From Karstenula rhodostoma CBS 690.94 (Eukaryota; Ascomycota; Dothideomycetes; Pleosporales; Didymosphaeriaceae), in contig MU001495.1 in assembly GCA_010093485.1 (NCBI GenBank), forward strand, positions 620,001 to 684,000: a stretch of DNA of 64,000 nt, in the 5' to 3' direction. Positions within the stretch are counted from its first letter, which is position 1, and each line of letters opens with the position of its first letter. Under the pieces are notes generated by a model. It saw nothing but the letters and a program-made list of their open reading frames with translations, searched no databases and was not told the DNA's origin. The translations under genes and the position numbers were made by a program. This document shows positions 36,572 to 47,203 of the stretch, piece after piece.

Positions 36572-37163
36572 TTAACGTGTTCCTTTCCCAGGTAATTCAT
36601 TTACAAGGCCATCCGCTAACTCGGCTATGTTCTCATGCTTTCCACCCTGATACCCAGCAGCGTGCTGGTAAACCCTTTGGTACGGCTTCTGATCGACATG
36701 TGGTTGTGGGTGACCCTCGCCTCTGTGCTTCGTACGCTTGTGTATGATAAATGCTATCAGTCCGATTACTCCGAGCGCGACGATGCCTCCGACTACGCTA
36801 CCTGCTATGATACATAATTTTGTGTTGCCGGTTCCGGATGCGGAGTCTAAGGGGCTGGGTGACGGTGTTAGGGTGAGCGTAGAAGGCGCAGAGGAGGTGG
36901 TCTCTGATGCTAACGACGAGGACGTGGTAGTCGCGGACGTAGTTTTGGGCTGTGCGGAGAATGTTTTTATCGCTTCTGCGAGCGGTCAACAACATGAATC
37001 ATTGGGCAGATATCAGGAGACATACTCACCAACAGTGGTGGCGACTGCTGGTAGTATGTTTTCGGTTCGAAGCCCTTGCCCTGACGATATACCTTACTCA
37101 GCACAGCTTTTCTGGCGCCATACGTAGGATAAAGGAACTCTGTCCCACAGGTCGCCGAACTAT
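36572..37163 (-). CDS. single-pass membrane protein with Ser/Thr-rich ectodomain, 5' end unresolved
   Basis: No ATG-started ORF covers this gene, but two exons are clear. Exon 37030-37163 encodes SSATCGTEFLYPTYGARK, then VYRQGKGFEPKTYYQQ. It is joined by a GTGAGT…CGCACAG intron (36950-37029) to exon 36572-36949, which encodes PKTTSATTTSSSLASETTSS (Ser/Thr stalk), PSTLTLTPSPSPLD, a transmembrane helix IIAGSVVGGIVALGVIGLIA, then the cytoplasmic tail HKRTKHRGEGHPQPHVDQKP…YQHAAGYQGGKHENI and a TAA. A further cysteine-bearing fragment (WNGYCIDIGCPDDGLNG) lies upstream at about 37278-37345, and a possible signal peptide (MRLTLGVSMSTFVTL) near 37400-37430, but I could not connect them. The layout (cysteines, O-glycosylatable stalk, one helix, basic tail) is that of fungal cell-surface sensor-like proteins. 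Confidence 0.55.
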
Positions 37164-37439
37164 CTACGGTTCAGTCCTGCTTCGCAAACATTGAGCGCGC
37201 GTGCTCATCAAGTCACTGGAGTTTCCAACCCTAACACCACCGAATTCCCATCGCAGGCACTGAAGGGCTAACAAACCCCGTTAAGTCCGTCGTCGGGGCA
37301 TCCAATGTCTATACAGTACCCGTTCCATGAAGAGAGCATGGCATCATCACTATCCTGATTTATGAAGGTCCCTGTGTGTAAGAGTTACAAAAGTAGACAT
37401 GGAGACGCCCAGAGTGAGTCTCATGATGAATGCATTTGG

Positions 37440-38642
37440 GGCGAACGTACATATCGTGCCGTCTGATTTTGACCCAAGGGAATACCAGCCCCACGTTGAA
37501 ATGGCGCGTGGGAGCAAAGCGGGTGCAGTGACTTGCGGGGAGCGACCCTGAGAGAAGATACATCCGGTAGAACTCGAGACGCGGGAGGTGGCGAAGATCC
37601 CCCTCTATCGGAACACTCACTAATAGGCTTTCGCACCCGTGGTTGTGATACGTTGGGATTCGAGTCGTGTAACAGAGGTGACTTGGGTATCATGAGGAGC
37701 CGTTGCTTGGAGCTCTTGGTACTGTGGTAGTGCCGGCGATCGTAGCGTTCAGCCTTGCGACAGCGCCACTCTAACCCCGGGTAGTCCCGAACCTTAAACG
37801 TTGATCAATCCATCCGTCAACATCCTCTTTCGCCCGCTGTCATGACTCGGCTTGTAGACCTGCATCTTTTTTCTGTAAAACTGAAGTAAAAGGCCAATCC
37901 ATTTAGCACCTCCACTTCTCGAACGCACGATCCCATGAGGCAACTTCTGATGCAGGCCGATGAAGGATCGGAGACGGAGCAGTCAAAGAAATGGCGCCCC
38001 GGCCGCAATGTACAAAATGGGCGGTAATGATGCATCAAGGCATACTGTATCGAATAGACGTCGGATCAGTATGCTTTCGTTTTGGAGCACGTGGTTGCCT
38101 GAGGACGTCGTATCTATGGTATGTTACAGGCGGGAGTCGCCCTAAAGTAAGCCTTGTTCTTCCCCTTCCCAAAGGCAAATCTCCACGTCTATAGTCCAGC
38201 CTTATAATAGCCGACATGGAATTATCTGGCTAGGGGGTTCACGCCACTCGCGAAACCATGGTTTGGCTGCAGTTCCTCGGTTGATCCTGTGGCGCAAATG
38301 TCCGGCACGGACAATGGCCCCCGGCCCCAAGAGGGAATCCGCGCGTCTCTCGCACGGGAGCACAGCCCAAAAAGCCACGCTATGACTGGCTGTATGTTCT
38401 GTAATAAGATCGAGTAACCGGTAGATGAGCCAAGTCGTTTCAGATGTCTCGGGCTTCGATAGTGGCGAGGCTCTCTCGAGCGGCGGATGACAAGAGGTAG
38501 GTGCTACCCACCTCTCGGCCCTATCCGCTTTGACTAGGTGGAACGACTTCTCAAATGTCCGCAATACATATGTAGACGTCTTCAATACCTTACCTATCTC
38601 GCCTCTGGAACCGTCATCCACATTCGACACCAAAAAGCAGCC
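37440..38642. other. intergenic, no gene confirmed
   Basis: Left part may hold the missing 5' exons or the promoter of the membrane-protein gene. The rest is promoter of the rhodopsin-domain gene. Nothing else recognised. Confidence 0.4.
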
Positions 38643-39834
38643 ATGCCTGCCGTAGGCTCGCTCACGCCGGAACAAGTAGTGGAGGCGGAGGAACGGATTC
38701 GTAATGCTGGTAGAATCCCCATGATATCCCTGGAGGTAAGTGAAGATAGCTGTCGCGCCCTCGAGGAGATACTAATCGTCCTACAGCTCTCTCTTGGGAT
38801 TCTCTTTGGCCTCGCAGTTTTGACATGCACAGGCCGCATGATCATTCGTCTTTCGTCGCGCGGACGCCTAGCCCTAGACGATGGGCTCCTCATCTTTGCG
38901 CTGTTCTGCCTCGCCTTCAGCACCGGTATTATGTATAAGATCGCGCCAAATTATTACATTGTACAAGCATTGATTCGCGGCGACCCGGCTGCCAAAATCC
39001 TTGCTTCGACGCAAGGCTACCGGAGGCTTACTGCCCATTACAACTGGTCGTTTGCGAACATCGTACTTTCGTGGACGACAATATTTTTCGTCAAGGGGAG
39101 TTACTTCGCGCTCTTCTATCCTATGATGAGCGTGATGTCGAAGCACGTACTATGGTTCTACTGGGCTGCAGCAGCCTTCTCTGCAGCCTCTTGGTTCGTG
39201 TTGGCTTTCGGATCCAATTTCATCCTCTGCAAAGAACTTGGAACGGCAGCAGGTAAGCCACAATACGTCCTATACGAGTAGACACCTCTAATCAGGCCCA
39301 GTCAAGTGTTATTTCAATAACAGCAGACACGGAATGCTCACCCTCCTCGCTGTGACGGCCACTCTGGATGGTCTGACAAACCTCACCATCGTCATAATCC
39401 CGATATTCATCCTCCACAAATCCACAATGCGAGGAATGGTCAGGCTGGGCGTCGGCATCTTCCTGATGCTCTCAGTCTTCATGCTGATCTGTTCAATCGT
39501 TCGCGCCGCCGGCGTCTACTACCAAGGGATCATCGATTGCCGGTGGCAGTCATATTGGTGCCACGTTGAGGCCTGCATCGCAGTCATCATGGGGTCGTTG
39601 ACGGTATACCGCTCGACGTTGGTTGGCTCTAATGAAGTCCCAAACAAGATGCAGTCATACCTTTACAAGTGGTTTGGCATCACCGCGGATCAGAGTCAGG
39701 ACGATATGTCCGTCCTGATGCAGAATGCTGCGAAGAAGGGCATGCAGCCAGAGCAAGATATATCCAACGAGGAGACTCTGGTAGGGACTTACAACGATGA
39801 GAGGAAGTCGACTGTTTCTGTAAAACATGTATAA
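38643..39834 (+). CDS. fungal rhodopsin-domain integral membrane protein
   Basis: Three exons: join(38643..38735, 38787..39252, 39296..39834), 365 aa. Hydrophobic helices in order: LSLGILFGLAVLTCTGRMII, LALDDGLLIFALFCLAFSTGIM, WSFANIVLSWTTIFFVKG, VLWFYWAAAAFSAASWFVLAF, MLTLLAVTATLDGLTNLTIVII, RLGVGIFLMLSVFMLICSIV and HVEACIAVIMGSLTVYRS, so seven segments with a cytosolic tail. Cysteines in FILCKELGTAAGPVKCYFN, the conserved LTATLDGLTD-like helix and the C-terminal CRWQSYWCHVEACIAVIMGS are typical of the large fungal rhodopsin-like/PTH11-related families. There is no retinal-lysine motif and no CFEM domain. Role unknown, perhaps surface sensing. Intron 1 (51 bp, in frame, stop-free) has GTAAGT, TACTAATC and CTACAG, so I treat it as spliced. 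Confidence 0.75.
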
Positions 39835-39971
39835 GTATATCTAGTAATGTGTTATTCCATTCTAATAAATGTCATTGCACCGTAGTCTTCCAGGCTTCAA
39901 TCGCACGCTGCAAGACTATCCAGAAACGCTCTGAGAAGAAACAGACTGACCGTCGTCACAATGTCGACACC

Positions 39972-40553
39972 TCAACCTCCAAATACACCGCCAATAACCT
40001 TACTCACCTTTCCGACTTGCTCAACCTCCTTCACCGTATCCCTATACACAGCCATCCCCGTCGCCACAATAAGATCCACCAAGTAATCATCGCACGGCAC
40101 CAGTAACTCCAACCTAGGCTCCTTGGAATGCCCAATATTCGCTGTCAACTTAGCTAGCACCGTCGCATTCTTATCCTTCAGCTTCTGATTGCAGCCCGAG
40201 TTTCCCGAGGGGAACCAGCCCAGCTTCCCCATCGGCGCGTGGAACCCCCGCCGCAGCTGCATCCCCTCATAGCTGACTTCCACTTTGATTTCACTGGCAC
40301 GGTTGATGAGGTTGATTCTGGAAGCGCCAGACAATGACGATGTATGAGAGGTGAAGAATGGTGCTTGGTGGCCGGAGGGCAAGATGCGGTTTACAGATAG
40401 GCTGGGCTTGGAGTGTTTCGCTACCGTGACTGCGAAGAACGGCGTACGTATGCCTCGGGCATCTTCTATGTAGATTGTGCCGTGTGCGTCAGGCCCGATG
40501 AAAGTGAGGTTTGGCGTGGTGTTGGATTGGGGTCGTGAGCTGAAGAGAGGCAT
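39972..40553 (-). CDS. uncharacterised 193-residue protein
   Basis: Single exon, ATG 40553 (MPLFSSRPQSNTTPNLTFIG). It looks beta-rich, with alternating hydrophobic residues (GTIYIEDARGIRTPFFAVTV, EIKVEVSYEGMQLRRGF) and a conserved-looking centre GKLGWFPSGNSGCNQKLKD, ending in a helix (CDDYLVDLIVATGMAVYRD). No signal peptide or membrane segment. I do not recognise the family; a tubby/LURP-like fold is only a guess. A TTATATAA box lies about 25 bp upstream of the ATG, implying a very short leader. Confidence 0.6.
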   Translation of the reverse strand: MPLFSSRPQSNTTPNLTFIGPDAHGTIYIEDARGIRTPFFAVTVAKHSKPSLSVNRILPSGHQAPFFTSHTSSLSGASRINLINRASEIKVEVSYEGMQLRRGFHAPMGKLGWFPSGNSGCNQKLKDKNATVLAKLTANIGHSKEPRLELLVPCDDYLVDLIVATGMAVYRDTVKEVEQVGKVSKVIGGVFGG

Positions 40554-41580
40554 CTTGTGATATGACTGGTGGTGTACTTATATAAATGGGTGTACCGATT
40601 CCTGTGATATCGCATTCTGGTTTCAGTTCAAGCAAGATGATTATGAGCCTACTTTATGGTGAAGATGTTGTGGCACCGCCGCCCTACCATGTGACGTATG
40701 TGGATACTAGTTCTATCCGCAGTAAGACAAATTCGGACCATAGCTACGCTAAGAGTGTAGAATCTCTATGCCACAGTGGAGCAGTTCCTGGCCATGTCTT
40801 TTAGTGTGGAGTTGTGGTCCAATGGGCGCGCGTCGAGGTGATTCAGCACTAATACCTGCACTGTTTTGTCTGATTACGGTTAGCGCGGAAGCAGGGAGAG
40901 GCACCCATCCAAAATAACTTGCACTGTAGTGCCTCAAACGAGAATGAGATTTCGAGAGTCTGACAAGGGAATACCGGCCATACTGAAGCAATTTGGTTTG
41001 GTAATTATTTCCACTGAATGCCGTATGGGAGCGCTGCGCGACGTCTTTGGCAGGAGAGTAATGCACAACGCTGCGGGTCGGGTCATTTTGGCCCCCACCC
41101 AGCTGGCTGACCACTGTTGCGCCAGTAGAAGGAGATAAAGCAAGAAAAAATAATTCGTATGACAAGACGAGGAATGGAGTAACACTGAGCACCTGGGCAT
41201 CTGGGTAACCCTTGGCTCATGTGACCTGTGATGAACGAAATCAACGGCAATACAAGCCCAACGACCAGAAAGATCATGTAGATCTAAGATTATATATGCG
41301 TTATAGCCCCGTCGTTCATCGTCGCTATTCCGGAATCCTATATGCCCGATCGTCTTCTCTTGGTGAAGCATGGTCCCTCTGAAAGCATCCCTGTCGGGTC
41401 ACATCTCACCATTACTGCTGCATTGGCTTCTCTGGGAGACAAAATGCACAGCTAATAACTCTATTCTGTAAACGTATTGAGCGCTTCGAGGGAAAATTGT
41501 GCACATGATCCTAGAGACAAGACGAACATCTCCAGCAGCTTGGATATCCCTTGCAGCCCTCTAGTCGACATATTGCCCAA
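40554..41580. other. intergenic, no gene seen
   Basis: Short ORFs without recognisable product. It holds the promoter of the 193-residue protein gene and the 3' end of the sugar porter. Confidence 0.45.
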
Positions 41581-43463
41581 CTACTTCTCCTGCGGCTTTG
41601 TCTCCTCATAGTGCAGGCTCATGCCACGAGTGACGCTGCCCTTGCGGTTATGCGGCGCCTCTTCATCGGTACCCGCATCATACATGCCCACACCCATCTG
41701 TTCTTGCAGCCTCGTAAAGTTCTTCTCCGCCTCCCAGTTCCAAATGCTGTCCGCGGCAAACAATAAATCGATCTCCTCGAGCGTGCGTTGGTTCGTCTCA
41801 GGATATAGCGCCCACACCATGGGGATGGTAAGTGCATTACAGGCTGCGAAGATGTACAACGTCTTCTCGTTGAGTGCCTTGAACATGACCGGACATAAGA
41901 GCGTAAGCCATCCGTTGCCAATGGACCAGCCCACAACTCCCCACGCATTACCTTTGGCACGCACTTCAAGTGGAAAAATCTCTGCGGGGTAGAGCCACGG
42001 GACTGTCAGCCAGGTCGCGCCGAAGATGAATGTGAAGATGAAGACCATCGACACAGCAGCGTCTCCGTACGCTGAGGCCTTGCTGAGGTTGCCTTCTAAG
42101 GTACCCTGTTGACCCAGATACGAGAAGGCGCCAGCAAGCGCCATGGCAATTCCCTGTCCAACTGAGCCCCAGTAGAGAGTCCAGCGTCGCCCGATCCTGT
42201 CGAGTGTGAAGACGCAAATTAAAGTGGAAAACATGTAGAAGATGTTGTTGAGACCCGAAATCCACTGCCGCTTAGAAGGTGACATGCCGGCGATGCCGAA
42301 GATGGTTGGAGCTGAAGAGTGTGAGTTATTATGTTTTTTGGGTTGATTTTGGAAGAAACTTACCGTAGATAGTCACACCTGCGATGCCGATCCATTCCTG
42401 CATGATCTGGAGCCAAATGACCAACTGTACGCGACGGCCGGTGTGGAGCTTTCCTGAACCAATGCCAAATAACATGTGGAAGTAGGATTGGGGTCCCTTG
42501 CGTCCGGATCGTTCAATCTCAACAGAGGTCACGATGTCCTGAAATTCGGCCTCTGCCTTTTCTTTTTCTTCTCCGGTATCCCCACGGAGTCGCCCGAGTA
42601 TGTAGCGTGCTTCGTCTTCCCGGCCTACTTTGACAAGCCATCGGGGGCTCTCCGGAAAGAACATGACGAGAGACATGAGCGCGAGAAGCATAGGGATCTG
42701 GAAAGCGATGGGAAAGCGCCAGATAAAGGATGAGGTTCCATCGCCGTAGAATGAGCATCCGTATTCGATCCAGTAGGCCAATACAACACCTGAGGTAACA
42801 TTAGTACACCCTCTTCAAGAGCGTTGCGAGTCATGTGCAATGATACTTACCAAAGATGTTAAGTGTAAACTCAATGGCAATAAACTGGCCACGCGACGTG
42901 TGCTCCGCAGTTTCGGTCGCCCACACCGGGATGATGGAATTGAGAATACCAGTTCCCCATCCGTTGACAAGACGAGCACATATCATCCATTGGTGATCCA
43001 TCGCGGAAGTCTGGAGCACCGCGCCCACAACTCCAATTGCTGCTCCCAAGAAGATAGTTCGAATGCGCCCAAAACGGTCCCCAATCCAGCCACCAAGGAG
43101 ACCACCCACGAGTGTACCGAGATAGTAAACTGCGACAATTCCACCTTGAAGGATATCATTGGTGACGACCACACCACCGTCTGCGCCCTTGTGGCCAAAT
43201 CCCATTTTTGTGTAGTAGTCGTATGCCGTGTTGACGCCACCTATTGCTCAAACTTAGCCATCTGTTGAGGAAGTTATGGGAAGTGATCTTACCCATCATT
43301 CCCTGATCATACCCAAAGAAGAGAATGGAAAGACCGGCGATGCAATTGATGCTATTAAACGCCGTTAGCGATTGCACAAAGTGCTGATAGGACAGTCTTA
43401 CGCAGTGAGCAATGCTCGCTTTTCAAAGCGATGCACCACATTGAAGCGGTGAATCTTGTCCAT
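41581..43463 (-). CDS. MFS sugar porter (hexose/disaccharide transporter)
   Basis: Five exons: complement(join(41581..42311, 42364..42789, 42851..43240, 43293..43351, 43402..43463)), 555 aa. Twelve-helix major-facilitator protein with sugar-porter signatures: FFGYDQGMMGGVNTAYDYY after helix 1, GWIGDRFGRIRTIF between helices 2 and 3, RLVNGWGTGILNSIIPVW, PESPRWLVKVGREDEARYIL in the central loop, LDRIGRRWTLYWGS, WLYPAEIFPLEVRAKGNAW, and ALYPETNQRTLEEIDLLF after helix 12. It imports sugars by proton symport across the plasma membrane; the specific sugar is not readable. The intron density in the first half is usual for the family. Upstream lie two CCAAT-containing direct repeats and a MITE-like element, then a Zn2Cys6 regulator on the same strand. 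Confidence 0.92.
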
Positions 43464-43818
43464 GATGAGCTACGACCGACGTCTCTTTTGTCTGATATTG
43501 CGATACCAAAGACAATATGTGGGGAAGAATTGTCCTCTGCGAAGGAGGTGGAGTCTCAGCAGAGCAAGGGGCTATGGTGTACTTATAGGACCTCAACACC
43601 AGGTCATGATCTTAGCGTTGTAATTCCTGCGACTCTGGGAACGAACGAAGTGTGGAGATGGATCCCCGCAAGAAGTCCCCATGGTATGTTGCTACGGGGT
43701 CCTAGCCGCGAATTTGACGCCTTGAGTCAGTCAAGCCGGCTTGGAGACAGCTCTTGCGCGCGCTTGGCAACGTAAGCATGCTCTGGCCTCGAAATCTAGG
43801 TGCAATTCACTGCTTTCT

Positions 43819-43958
43819 ATTGGTCGGGGCTATTCGGAGGTGCTAGAATCTTGCGCGGTAAGCTTAATGGTGACGCATTGCCAACGCTAAGGATCCTATC
43901 GGCTCACGTGCCCAGCTAACTTTACATGGAAGAAAGCTGATTGGACGGGGCTATTCGG
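43819..43958 (-). promoter_or_regulatory. paired CCGAATAGCCCCG(A/T)CCAAT repeats upstream of the sugar porter
   Basis: On the minus (transporter) strand, CCGAATAGCCCCGACCAAT (43837-43819) and CCGAATAGCCCCGTCCAAT (43958-43940) match at 18 of 19 positions, 121 bp apart. Both end in a CCAAT box, the site of the HAP/AnCF complex, next to a CCCCG block that could bind a C2H2 factor. They lie 356-495 bp upstream of the sugar-porter ATG. Confidence 0.5.
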
Positions 43959-43990
43959 GGTGCAACGGCTGTAAGACGTCCGCCGCGCTA

Positions 43991-44152
43991 CCGTAGAAAT
44001 TGGATGCTCCCGGTTGAGCTGAATTAGGTTAGATTGTTTTCTACCCCAATCATGTAAGCTATATAGCGTTCTGACCCCGCTTTTACGATCTATTCTGTTT
44101 TCTGGTTAGTTCGCTTATCAATAGCTCAACCGGGAGCATCCAATTTCGACGG
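43991..44152. mobile_element. MITE-like element with ~30-bp terminal inverted repeats and TA flanks
   Basis: The left arm (43989-44020, starting TACCGTAGAAATTGGATGC) and the reverse complement of the right arm (44123-44154) are identical over 32 bases except one (A versus C at the seventh). The inner 100 bp codes for nothing and is AT-richer. Both ends are bordered by TA, the target duplication of Tc1/mariner elements, giving a 162-bp element between the TAs. No transposase is present, so it would be non-autonomous. It sits between the sugar porter's promoter and the 3' end of the Zn2Cys6 gene. A hairpin-forming regulatory or terminator element is the alternative. Confidence 0.55.
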
Positions 44153-44289
44153 TATTGATGACTTGATGCCGCTGACGCAGTCGAAGAGACCCTCGACGAC
44201 GTCGCTGCGCGGAACTCCGTCTGTGATATTGACGCTGTACATACATGCACTGTGTAGTGGAACTTGGTTCGATTGACCGTCAAACACGA

Positions 44290-46510
44290 CTATTTCGTGT
44301 GTATTGGTTTTGTAGCGTTATCGCTGTAAGTTTGCAGTCCTACAGTCGACATTTGTTGTTCGTGCAATTGGTCATGAATGTCTTGAAGGATCTGACGAGA
44401 CGCTTTGAGATCCGGCGCCTCATCCTCCCAGAACTTTAGCGTCGCTATAGAAGCTTGGACGCTCTCGCTGCATTGCTCATCAGGAAGGACTTCGATCCCA
44501 GCCCGTCGTCCTGCAAGCAGGAGAAGAGCACACGCGAAACTTTGTCTTGACATCAGCCATGTTCCGTGATGGCGATGCCGTACGTTCCACTGCTGGATCA
44601 GCTTCGAGCAGGTGATGGCATGCACCGTAACGAACAGCCGAAGAGCATTTTGCTCGGATATATCATGACTGTCCTTTTGACATATCATTCGGTACAAGAA
44701 GGGGCGATAAATGCGCTCTTTTATTTCCAAAGCTCGGGCTTGGAGATGGAACGCCAGCTCATTATTGGTGGCGTTGCTATCCATGTCAAAGGAAATCACT
44801 CCGGGTAGAGCACGGTGCCTGTATCGGTGTCAGTAGGGTATCGGCGAGGCTAGCCATGTCTGGGAGAAAACTTACCATTCTACGAGCTGTCTGTCCAGCT
44901 CTTCGACTGTATGGACAAGTGTCAAGAACGGGAATTCAAGCCAAGCGACTTCACTCCTTTTGTAGAAGAGCTCAATAACTCGCTGCAAAAGACGGCGAGC
45001 TGCGATGTCTGCCAGATAGTAATACCAGCCATGCTCGAACTCGTTCTGTGTCCATACCGAGTTTGACGATTGAGAAGATTCTACTTCTACTTGGGTGTAG
45101 ATGCGGTACCAGTCATCCGTCTTTGTTGCCAAAGGTGGGGGCGGAAACGCACTCGTGTAATTGAGTTTCGTCAAACCTGAGGAAGGGAAGCGTATCTCGA
45201 TTGATACCTCGTGTTCTGATTTCAAGCAGGACCAATACAATCGGCTTGCTCTCGCTTTACCGAGTTGGCTTTCGGTTATGTAGTACTCTGTTCGCATCCA
45301 GGTCAATGTCTGGAACGTCACACACGCCCGATTGAATGAGGTAGCTGCCTGAAGAGGGCGCAAAGAGTACATTTCATAAACACCAGACATGAAATGACAT
45401 TCTGTTGCGAGCAATGTGTCTTTGAGCAGCCCAATCCGTTTGCGCGAGGCGATGTAGTATGCTTCTGCCAAGTGATATCCCGGAGTGGTGGATAAGCTGG
45501 TTTCTGAAAGTGCGGCATCCTCCGGGGATATGCTCGTTCCGCGTATCGGGCGGCAGGCAAAGGTTGAAGATATCGCAGCAAGCGCACACACAGTAAGAAC
45601 CAAACAGCTAGATGCTTCCCAGTTGAAACCATGATCCACTACAGCTTTTGCCATGCTCCGCAGATAGTTCGGATCGAATATTGGATTCTACTCATACTCA
45701 GTATTAATATTACATCCATGATGTGTGCATACCTTTACGTGAACATTGAGAAGGAAAGCTTCAACAAGGTGCGGTACATCTTCTTTGCGTAAATCAGGAT
45801 CAACACGCGAGCCCTGCCGCGGATCTTCGAATTTATTTCGGAGTGAGTCGTCGTGAACTCTAGGCGAGGTAGGGGTCCCAGAAAGATCATCGCTAGGTAG
45901 TGTTGGATCGAAGATTAATGCCTCGATCCACCGACGATCATACTTGCCTGCAAAAATCGACCAGCCCAGCACATCCTCGCTAGAGCCAAAGTATTCATGT
46001 TGCGAAAGTTGAGGCGATTGAGTTGGGCTAGCGGGCATGGAGATGCGCTCAACGACCAGACTGTGGAGAGACGGATCCTGCAATGTTCCATTGGTGTTTG
46101 CTAGAGATGTCATAGTAGCCGCAGAAGCGTCATCGATGGAATGTCCATAAGTATCATTGGGCACCTTGGATTCTACCAATCCAATAAGATACTCCAGCCG
46201 TTGCAGGATATGACTGGGAGGGCTGGATGGATGTTAACGCTTCGCATTAGCAATGCCAACATTACCAATTGACGTACGGTTCAGCAGCAGCCTGATCTTG
46301 GTAGATGCATTCTGCTTTAATCTCGTGGCACTTAGAACATATGGGCCGGTTGTTATCGCATTTTGTCTTTCGAGTGCGACAAAGCTGGCAAGCGGTAGCA
46401 GAACGCTTGCGTTGGAACTCTGCTTTGTGGGGAAGCCAGCCACTCGAAGGTGGCATTTTCCTTTTCTTGGAAAGACCGGGGGACTCTTCTTGGGAAAATG
46501 CGCGCTCCAT
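44290..46510 (-). CDS. Zn2Cys6 transcription factor
   Basis: Four exons: complement(join(44290..44818, 44876..45687, 45733..46213, 46278..46510)), 684 aa, taking ATG 46510. The frame is open a little further upstream, so an earlier exon is possible. The binuclear zinc cluster uses Cys41, 44, 51, 58, 61 and 68 (CQLCRTRKTKCDNNRPICSK). It is followed, across intron 1, by a short coiled linker HILQRLEYLIGLVESKVP. The rest is the fungal-specific middle homology region (DVPHLVEAFLLNVHVK-NPIFDP, NWEASSCLVLTVCALAAI, YYIASRKRIGLLKDTLLATECHF). It should bind CGG-type sites in the nucleus. It lies directly upstream of a sugar porter on the same strand and is divergent from an ankyrin gene over 693 bp. 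Whether it controls either is inference. Confidence 0.9.
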
Positions 46511-47203
46511 AGAATTCGATTGATGGGAACGGGATGTGGAATCGCGTGAAAGTGACAAGCCTAGGTATGTTGTCGTTTAGGCTTAGTGTCCCGTCCTATT
46601 ATGGGAAAGTACGTTCCTCCAGCTCCGACACCACCCCGCTCACCGCTCACCGTCTCGACTCTCATCGGGTCCGCACATCCCATCTACGCTTCCTATGCCG
46701 GTGCTTCAAGGGATGAAGTTCCAATCAATGTCTTTGCATAGATCAACTCCAAGATTAACTTCAAAAATAATACCAACGATGTTGATGCAGGATTGTCCGA
46801 CTCAACACCTTACAGTTGTATGCGAAAATCGGGTATTACTGACAAAAGCATATTGAGAGCATAATCAAGAGCTCCAAATCAACTCGGAGAGATCTTGCGA
46901 TACAATATTGCTTTTGAGTTCATGTTCAGCAACCACCCTCAACGCCAACCAACCTGCATCGCGTCCACCCATCATTACATCGCTAGAATCTCCAGCATAA
47001 GCTTATTTGTATCGCTCGATACACTGAAAGGCTTTTTTTTTTTTCGCTGTTACGGCTTACACTTGTAGGACGCGTTTAGGCCCCGACATGCACTAGGTTG
47101 CGGCTGCCTAGGCCTGCCAACAGCCCCCAACAATGTCTATATAAACGCGGTCCAATGTTTGCATGTCTTCTCAACACCATCTAATATTCATTCTCCCTTC
47201 AAA
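46511..47203. promoter_or_regulatory. divergent promoter, Zn2Cys6 regulator / ankyrin gene
   Basis: 693 bp between opposite starts. It contains a T12 tract at 47033-47044 and a TATATAAA box at 47138-47145, 59 bp before the ankyrin ATG. Confidence 0.55.

Noticed and set aside
37360..37620. 86-aa minus-strand ORF (MYLLSGSLPASHCTRF…) upstream of the membrane protein
   Set aside because: It could not be joined in frame to the cysteine-bearing exons and lacks a clear signal peptide; left out of the gene model.
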